Below, in pieces: positions 55,868-64,000 of a stretch of DNA of 64,000 nucleotides (positions within the stretch are counted from its first letter, which is position 1; each line of letters opens with the position of its first letter). The notes beneath the pieces are model-generated. The model did no database searches and had not been told where the DNA came from. It worked only from the letters and a program-made list of their open reading frames with translations. Source of the stretch: Paraescarpia echinospica (taxonomy: Eukaryota > Annelida > Polychaeta > Sabellida > Siboglinidae); NCBI GenBank assembly GCA_020002185.1, contig CM034544.1, forward strand, positions 3,104,445 to 3,168,444, read 5' to 3'. Both the position numbers and the translations under genes were made by a program.

Positions 55868-56265
55868 GCCAAGACCACCATCACCATCACAACCATCACC
55901 ATTACCACCATCACCAACATCCCCATCATGATCATCACCACCAAGACCACCATAACTACCAACTACCAAACCCACCACCAAGACCACCACCACCATTAAA
56001 ACCACACCCATCACCATCATCACCACCCCCATCACCACCACCATCACCACTACCATCACCAAAACCGCCATCACTATCATCGCCATCACCACCACCAGCA
56101 CCAGCACCATCACCATCAGCATCACCACCACCATCACCATCACAACCACCACCAAGACTACCACCATCACCACCTTCGCCATCAATATCACCACAACCAC
56201 AATCATCACCACCGTCACCATCATCATCACCACCACCTCCACTAAGTCCACCACCATCACCTCAT
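55868..56265. repeat. (ACC/ATC)n trinucleotide tract, copy 2
   Basis: Counterpart of the tract at 52,342-52,715, about 400 bp. Confidence 0.95.
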
Positions 56266-57651
56266 CACAATCACCGCCACTACAGAGCCAACGGAATTTA
56301 TGTACTACATTTTATATGTTATAATATACAGTATAAAGAATTAGTTGCAGGAAAATAATAACAAAACACCAACAAACTCGATGACTACTGCTGATGTTGT
56401 CCAATGCACTTACGTGCTCATGTGGAATACGAAGAAGTCTACTCCCAGCACGGGATAATCTCGTCCCGTTACACCGGGGCAGTAAAATACAATTTGACCA
56501 ATTACTAAATCGCAAACAGCTGTCACATGAGACAGAACGAGTATCTGATATTCTGAAGCAAACTCACATTTGTCACACCTAGAGCAAGCGAGGTGTTGGA
56601 CGTGTTGTAGGCATTGGAGCCCGTACCCACAGTAGACGGCCTATTTCACTTCTTCTCAAGTGGCGCCCTCTAGCACATTCGTAATTGTTGAAACGTCGCG
56701 TCGGCAACATAATTATAATTGAATAACTTTTCTGAATTGAGGAATGTATCAACGCCAGCCATGTTCGACTTCATGTTTTATTCTACATTGGCGTAGTATA
56801 GACTAATGAAAGTTTGGCCTGCACTATCGTATCGGTTAGTAGACAATGTTACAATTAGGGCTTAACAATAAATCGAACTATCGATGCAACGCCATAGTTT
56901 ACTAGCAATAGTAAATTTAGCTATCGAGAGTTATCGATGAAAGTCATAGAAGTATGCATAGCAACGACAGTTGACAGACGGATCACCTGGACACAGTTGC
57001 CACAGGAACATTGTTCATAAACTAGCGCATCCCATTTCACTTTGTGATATTACGAATTTATCGCCCAAACCTTAGCAAACGTTGACAACAGAAACGACAT
57101 TCACCGAGTCACAGTTCAGGAATTCACTGCCTCCAAGATCTCTCGATAGCATCACGCATAAAATACGGTTTAAAAATGTCATTCAGGGATACGCGCTATT
57201 GCATTCAAGTATAGTAATAGGTTTGGTACTATCGCGATTGTACTGTAAAAGCGGTACAACTAGTGCAATGTTATTGCGTTAATAAAAGTAACACAAATAG
57301 TCATACCATCTTCGCTTGACGTTTTTAATATGTTGAGCGAGTTAAAGGTGGTTCATTCGTGTATGTGGGTAAATAATGTGCTATTCTGATGGTAATTAGT
57401 GCCAATAAAATGTTGATAAAGCAACGTTACTTACCTTAAAAGACACTGAAATGTCCAGTGATGTTAAATATAAATAACGGTCGGACATATGTTTAGAATA
57501 ACCTTAGCTTCCATTATAACACGAATGTCAATTAAACATTTATAATTCACTCAACACTTTAACAAATATTGTTTACAAGGGGACCATATTTCACCGTGAT
57601 AAACACATTATCTTTCCCATTCTTCCCCGTCTTTTGCACATTTCGTCCGAA

Positions 57652-57782
57652 GTGCGGTACAGAAATAACCATTCGGGCACTAACACAGTCCGTGGACAGA
57701 GACGGTGCCACTTTCACATTGTTCTTCGCAAACAGTATTGTTGGCAGCGATCGGAGCAGAAACGACAACTTTGTAATTGTAG
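57652..57782 (+). CDS. Candidate exon of unknown family
   Basis: A long pyrimidine-rich stretch (TTATCTTTCCCATTCTTCCC, CGTCTTTTGCACATTTCGTC) ends at CGAAG, followed by an open segment reading CGTEITIRALTQSVDRDGA, TFTLFFANSIVGSDRSRND and FVIVVLRGDN before possible donors GTGTAG or GTGTAC. The GTEITIR...FTLFF pattern of short beta strands is faintly galectin-like, but the sugar-binding His/Asn/Trp residues are not visible. Identity not claimed. Confidence 0.25.
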
Positions 57783-58174
57783 TTTTGCGTGGAGATAACG
57801 TGTAGGTGTACTAAGGAAAGGTGGATATTTTCGTTTCGAATCTTATCCACTTTAGTTCTTTACTTGTGTATTTCGAGAAAAAACTAAAAGCCGTTTGTCA
57901 AATCTACTTTCATCAGCTAGTTCCTGTAGTATTTTTAGTAGTCTTGCAGTGTAGTAACGCATATGAGTATGTCGTCGACGAAGTGAAGATGACTTAGATA
58001 TTCTCCTTCTATCCTCAAGCCATCTTTGCGTTCTTCCATGTGGTGGGTATTCGTCTTTCTGTAAGCATTTAGTATACCGCTTAGTCAGTGCCTTCGAGAT
58101 GGTATCTTGTCCAGCTTTTAGGAAGAAGGAAGGATTTAGGAAGATTTGAGTATCTTCTTCTGCTGTAGGGAAAT

Positions 58175-58840
<666 letters not shown>

Positions 58841-59078
58841 GAACAACGAATAATAGAATAATATGATTCCCCAATTTGTCAGGACTCGTGTACATAACGC
58901 AATACATTATAGTAATTTTTTACAACTATATATTTTGTTCTAGCTCAAAGAACATTGATCTACTAATCATGTGCGAGCCATGCACTATTATGTATCATGC
59001 TTTCAACAAGAAAGCTGTTTCTCGTTACATGTATAATTGAGACAAATATAGGTTAGGCATAATAGGTGTGGGGCATTT

Positions 59079-59132
59079 TATGATATCCAATTTCGTTGTG
59101 TTTTGTGGAATACAACGTAATTGGATATCATA
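59079..59132. repeat. 21-bp inverted repeat
   Basis: TATGATATCCAATTTCGTTGT and its complement ACAACGTAATTGGATATCAT around a 12-base loop, one mismatch. May be a tiny fold-back element. It abuts the relic at 59,157. Confidence 0.8.
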
Positions 59133-59156
59133 CAAAATTATTTACATCCAATTCGA

Positions 59157-59205
59157 CATCATATGCTGACTGAAATATAGGGGCCGGGTCAAATTACCAC
59201 CAAGG
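59157..59205. repeat. Third relic of the gene-duplication flank
   Basis: CATCATATGCTGACTGAAAT then ATAGGGG and GGTCAAATTA match the sequence after exons B1 (52,299-52,340) and B2 (55,790-55,835). No exon B remains next to it. Confidence 0.6.
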
Positions 59206-59544
59206 GGGTGATCAAGATGCACACACACGGGACTATTAATTAATGTTCTAACGTAATGTTTATTTACAGCGACTGTAGGGTTGAGAAGGGGTGAATGATG
59301 AAACGAAGTGGACATGAATAGAATCTGCGACTATGGTTTCCCTTCCCTCCAGCATCGAGACAAAGATGGAATATGTAGGTATTTACGAAGCGACACACCA
59401 GCTTTACAGAATTATGATAAAACAAACATATGTCAAAATATAACCATGACACCCTTTTGTCCTCCGACGAAACAAATTCACAAAAGAATATGATGTGGAT
59501 TTATAATGTATATATGTTGTATTTGCATTTTTATGTAAGAGTTC

Positions 59545-59599
59545 GGTACCGCTCGGTGTGCGTGCGTGTGTGACTGTGCGTGAGTGCGTGTGTGGGCGC

Positions 59600-59697
<98 letters not shown>

Positions 59698-59720
59698 ATG
59701 CGTGAGTGTGTGAGTGTCGC
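59545..59720. repeat. (TG)n microsatellite
   Basis: Nearly pure TG run of about 95 bp with TGCG and TGAG flanks. Confidence 0.95.
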
Positions 59721-62450
59721 AGAGGAGCCCTCATAAAATAACATTATTTTCAGTATATCAACAGGCGCTCTCCGAATATAATCGTGTATTTCTAAGTTCG
59801 TTCCTCTGGACTCAGTTTGACTCATATCTCGATAGTGCATTGTGGAAATAAGTATGTAATCATCTATCGAATGACCTGATGACCCGTAGAGTAACAATTT
59901 GGACCCAACATGTGTATAGACACGTACGCCGTTTTTACGTGTGACGTGCAACATTCCAGTCTTGAAAAACCATACATATGGTTATATCAGTGCTTAGTAT
60001 ACCGTTTTCGATTACATTCCATGTTTTATGTCAATAATCATGCATGTTGAATTCCTGTTATATGTCATTAACCGTACCAGTTGTTTTGTAACTTATTCTC
60101 ATAATTTCCCCGATTTTATATCATAACCACATGCTTGGTTATTTTGGAACACTACGGTTAATACAAGTGTGACTATTTCCGCATGTGACTATTTTGTATA
60201 AGACAAGCAAATCTACGCTTTCAAAGTGACGTTTTATTAATAGCACTAAATCTAAGTCGAACCTTGACCTTATTCCTCGTATACGAATTGTTTGTCTGCA
60301 TATTTTTGAGGAAATAAATGAGCAACAACCTTATACATTGTTATCACGTTTATTCTACAGAACACAATTCCATAAAAAGTAAGACTTTACTATTATTATT
60401 GTACTGACCAAACTGACTAATATCTCAATATTATAACATATGGAACCTAAAATATTTTTTTCATTATAAATTATGTTCACGATTCCGTATTATTCCATTC
60501 ACAGACAGACTCATTTCCCACACTGTCTTAGTATAGACACACGCATGCACAGTTTACAAATATTCTGTTAAATAGAATAACATAGTCATGTCCATCGCGT
60601 ATTCTTGATAGTCAACATGCATCTACATTGGCAAGGACGTGAGCCCGTGTTAACAGTTAATGATGTCGTACATTTACATGCAATCTTTCCTAACACACAC
60701 ATTCTCATGAACAAAACTGAATAAATGTCAGAATAGAAGAAAAACATCGGTAATGAATAGGCGGATAACATTACACACTGGTATTGCATTAACGGTACAT
60801 AATAACATACATTTCCAAATGTTGGTAATCGTGTATTTACTTAAGGTGCTCATGGCATGTACCTATTGTTCTATTTTTATGTAAAACGAATACGTGAATA
60901 ATTGCATCAATTAATCAACAGTATTTGTAAAGCTAAAAGTAAAGCGAGGTTCAACTGTACTTCAAAATGAAGGGGCTCTATTAAAATGGCTTTAAATTCA
61001 ATAATGTGATAATCACGGATGGAGAGAACGAACAAAAGATACACTTCGTTGAATGCGGAATAAATTAATCGTGAGCGTGGATACAAGTTAAACGATAACT
61101 GTGACAGATTTGTGAGCACTGAACCTATTTACAAACGTAGAGCACTCTATGAAATATGTTAATTGTAAACACTGTATTACAAAATAAATAACAACATTAC
61201 CATATGAAAGACATGGGCATAGACGCTTATCCGTATAATATATAACGTGACATTGATTATATACACGTTAAAACGAAATAAACCTCCGACATGTATAATT
61301 AATTATGTAAACAAGCTTCAATGACGTATACTAAATAGACCAGATTGTCAGAATATGTATAGAACTGGCACGCAGTATTCGTAGGGCAAGAATATCATGT
61401 CATTTATATAGCGACAGAAGGCGAATGTGTCAATGAGATATGCATCGACGGCGTTTTACAAACTGTATAGACATGAAGTGTGAAACTTCATCGTCTGCTA
61501 CTCCACGTGACTCTACGTACAGTCGACGTGCATTCTACGTACATTCTGCGTGTCCTCTACGTGTACTATGTGAGACGCTCATAAATCACCGGACGTAGCG
61601 TTTGTGCTGTTCATCATGGGTGCTAGGTGGTGTGCGCTCCAATCAGACAACACCCTAAGCACGACACACATAGATTTAGTGATGCACATCTTCATTCAAA
61701 CATTCGCATTGTTAGCCTTTTCCGGATACAACTTTTCGAGAGGTGTACTCAATAAAAGTGGAAGTACAAGGTTGTTTGCAGATGGACGAATAAACGTCCT
61801 GGCAGGAGATCTGCAACATAATGAAAACAGGATCATTTATATAAACCATAATATGTTTGGCTGAACAAGTTGAATTCTTGTCTTAAACCGGATAGAATTA
61901 AAAACAAGACCATGCAAATCAAAAGTATTAAATATTACTAAAGACGAACCGCACAGCTGTGGCCATCGAATATACTGTTGCAACGTAATTATATTACAAA
62001 TCAGGTCAGGTGTTTACAATCAAACAACATTCTTAGTATAATCCAGTGTTTTGTTAGGAATACGACAACAGAGTGACAACAGTGGGTAAGAACAGGCACA
62101 GGCAAGGTCTAACACAGGGCACTATCCAGTCCTTGTGACTACTGAAAGCACTTTTACACTTCAATCCCTGGCAGGCATGCTAACTTGAACAGCATATCGA
62201 CATATGGGAAGCACTCAGCCATTCTGCTATTACTGCACACAAAACTAGTTGTACACATAATCATATTGTCCCCTTTACTGGTACTCATCGATATACCCAA
62301 TGAAGTGTTGATGCAACGTGGAATGAACGAAATTGCGGATGCTTCGAAACGGTAGCAAGAAGATGTTGAATCCTGATCATCTCAATCCTAATCACAAGGC
62401 TACCGTGCCCTGCAGGTTATAAAGATCACATCGCTTTATACTATTCTTAC
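59721..62450. other. No recognised gene
   Basis: AT-rich intergenic or intronic DNA. 60,930-60,960 holds an AAAGCGAGGTTCAACTGTAC phrase shared with 11,765 and 41,805. 61,500-61,570 has a run of CTACGTG/CTACGTA motifs. 62,204-62,270 is a copy of the dispersed repeat seen at 11.0 and 38.8 kb. Confidence 0.45.
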
Positions 62451-62580
62451 CTCGAAAGAGTCTTTCTTATTAAAAACAATCCGAAGCCGACGAGCATTAC
62501 AACCAAGCCAATCCCAAATGCGATTAGTGTGTAGCTGACATCTGGCCGGCTGGCACTGTTCCGGTTAGTCGGTTTACTGT
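62451..62580 (-). CDS. Exon encoding a single transmembrane segment
   Basis: Minus strand, acceptor TATCTCTTGCAG, donor GTAAGA (from 62,450), 130 bp, entering in phase 1 and leaving in phase 2. It reads SKPTNRNSASRPDVS, then a hydrophobic helix YTLIAFGIGLVVMLVGFGLF, then LIRKTLS. A polar Ser/Asn/Pro-rich stalk, a Gly-rich ~22-residue helix and a basic stop-transfer (RK) is the pattern of a type I membrane protein, so the rest of the extracellular part would be at higher coordinates and a cytoplasmic tail at lower. No family could be recognised from this exon alone and no partner exon was found. Confidence 0.6.
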
Positions 62581-62756
62581 CTGCAAGAGATAAGTTGAAT
62601 TATTACAATTATAAGAATGTTTATCATATATCATTACATTTTATACAACAAAACAGTCGCATACAATGCACCATTACACACATCTTGTCAATACAGTGAA
62701 CCCGATGAGTCGCCATCGTCATGAAGTGAAGGATAAAATATGCAGAATGTTTTTCT

Positions 62757-63115
62757 CCTCCTTGTTCCCTGCTGTACAGGGGTGAGGGTCAGGTACAGTA
62801 AAGCCGAACCACTCTCTGTGTTTTTTCTTTCCACAGTTTACTATCCATAGCTCCCTCTCTTTTCATGTCCCTCCTCATGCAGTCCTCTCACCTCAGCTGT
62901 GGCCTTTCCCCTTTTTCTGTGTCCTTTGGGTTATTCCGCCTCTGCTCTTTTTGCCTTTTTCCGGCCTCCATCCTGGCCAAGTGGCCTGCCCATCTCATCC
63001 AGCTTCTCAATAATCATCCTGTTACGGTGCATTGCATTCCAACCTCTTTTCTCAGGACATTCGCCCTTCTTCTGTCTACCCTCTTTGTTCTTGAATGTCA
63101 TGCCGATCTACTCGC
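62757..63115 (-). mobile_element. Second LINE type (L2/RTE-like), ORF2 C-terminal end
   Basis: Minus strand. NVLRKEVGMQCTVTG, then WMRWAGHLARMEAGKRQ, KGERPQLR, a stop, EDCMRRDMKREGAMDSKLW. The RWAGHLARM and GRPxLRxxDxxxRDMK blocks are the standard end of LINE ORF2 proteins. It has at least two in-frame stops and is dead. Its 3' tail (CAGGGAACAAGGAGGAG) is the phrase also found next to the CA array at 2.9 kb. Confidence 0.7.
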
Positions 63116-63119
63116 TTAA

Positions 63120-63840
63120 ATATGCCGGCGAGAAATTACAGTAGCGCACAGTGCCATTACGGCAGAATTCCAGTCCACATGTCAGGTGTCTCTACATAAA
63201 CGTATATTTTGTATTTCATGTATGGTCTGTATGATTCAATTCCGAAATAAAACACTCACACACTCAGCATAAGGCATTCTGCAGACAGAAAGAAATATGA
63301 TATTGTCCCTCCTTCCAAATACAAGATGTATAAACGCTGAACGAATTCCAATCAATGTGCTCCGAGAAAACATGAGGTGCTTTAAAATATACGCGCCGCC
63401 GTTATTGTTATTTCGTCTCATAATTTGTTTTCCAGTCGACGTTCAGATATACTTCTCGCAAGAAGTTATGCACGCAGTTCTAATGCTAACCTATACTCGC
63501 TGGAAATGGAACAACATTACTAACCGACAACCTTAACACACAGACGGCTCGACTATTGTTCTTACTATTATCGTTATATATGGTTAATGTATACTGCCTA
63601 CAAAATTGCACCTAATAAAACTGTATAATGTCTTGAATTAGGATTCGCTCGCGAAAACAAACTCTGGTGGACCTTTCTGATTACGTCACGCGCAGGCAGG
63701 ACAACAGATAGAAACAAACCGAAAATAGAGGTAATTTCACAAACACAGTGGCAACCGGCATACTTTGTGGAACAGCATAGGATCTAATTCTGTTGAATAA
63801 TGATTACTTTCAGTAGAAACCATTGATTTTAATTAAGAGC
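63120..63840. other. No recognised gene
   Basis: Short frames only. No repeat or exon could be supported. Confidence 0.45.
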
Positions 63841-63845
63841 GTCTA

Positions 63846-64000
63846 AAATGGTTCAGGAACTAACGAAAATTAGCTACGAAACACACCTAGAATAACACGA
63901 GAGACCAGTAGACCAAGGGGAATCAGATAAATGTGATGATATTGAATGGTTATAAAAATAGTGATAGAAATGTTTTATCTGTTAAGAAAGGTAGACGCTG
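63846..64000 (+). mobile_element. LINE-A C-terminal fragment running off the window
   Basis: Reads KMVQELTKISYETHLE, then a shifted RPRGIR, then ILNGYKNSDRNVLSVKKGRR up to the last base. The same order of blocks occurs in the copies at 2.3 and 39.6 kb. It continues to the right. Confidence 0.75.

Larger units (their letters stand above)
51116..57173. repeat. Tandem segmental duplication (two copies)
   Basis: Copy 1 is 51,116-53,605 and copy 2 is 53,606-57,173. The join at 53,605/53,606 reads AATACGGTTTAA then GACGGATTCGTC. The same AATACGGTTTAA ends copy 2 at 57,173 before unique sequence, and GACGGATTCGTC is inside exon A at 51,116. So the duplicated block began within exon A. Order is kept in both: rest of exon A, CA microsatellite, exon B, ACC/ATC tract, then about 0.9 kb of flank. 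The ~1.1-kb length difference is almost all due to the 41-bp array in copy 2. Confidence 0.9.

Overview
Eukaryotic (metazoan) genomic DNA. The signs are genes in short exons with GT/AG junctions and large introns, several LINE fragments, DNA-transposon relics, and an unusually heavy load of tandem repeats. The LINE types, a Death-domain exon and a duplicated glycosyltransferase-like gene fit a marine invertebrate. A lophotrochozoan (mollusc or annelid) is my best guess and a lancelet is possible; this is inference. There are no operons and no complete single-exon genes, and most long reading frames here are products of tandem repeats.

Layout. 1-12 kb is repeat-rich intergenic DNA: a LINE (called LINE-A here), a pair of 1-kb dispersed repeats at 31-1100 and 5604-6640, a CA microsatellite, a 95-bp array, a fold-back MITE and a 102-bp array. 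13.8-37.8 kb is one minus-strand gene, a four-exon TMEM256/DUF423-family membrane protein whose exons I joined by splice sites into an uninterrupted 133-residue protein. Its introns hold a deleted Tc1/mariner copy, a hAT-like element, a 51-bp array of about 26 copies, and the main feature of the window. That feature is a LINE (LINE-B) in intron 1 in which one ~101-bp stretch of the reverse-transcriptase C-terminal coding region has been amplified about 143-fold (22.34-36.83 kb), with non-amplified LINE coding sequence still present on both sides.

38-46 kb has a LINE-A copy with ORF1 joined to the end of ORF2, a tRNA-derived SINE-like head, a young 780-bp element with 123-bp terminal direct repeats and an 11-bp target duplication, and a Death-domain exon with a probable frameshift. 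47-49 kb has a 56-bp array and a CCTG tetranucleotide array. 51-57.2 kb is a tandem duplication of the 3' part of a plus-strand glycosyltransferase-like gene. The intron next to the acceptor holds one 41-bp unit in copy 1 and about 27 in copy 2, so each unit in copy 2 carries acceptor-like sequence. A third relic lies near 59.16 kb. 58-64 kb has TG microsatellites, a minus-strand transmembrane exon at 62.45 kb, and two more LINE ends, one of them LINE-A running off the window edge.

Common thread: tandem amplification seeded inside pre-existing functional sequence (a LINE ORF, and a splice-acceptor region), leaving source and product side by side. All identities rest on reading translated motifs by eye; no database search was run.
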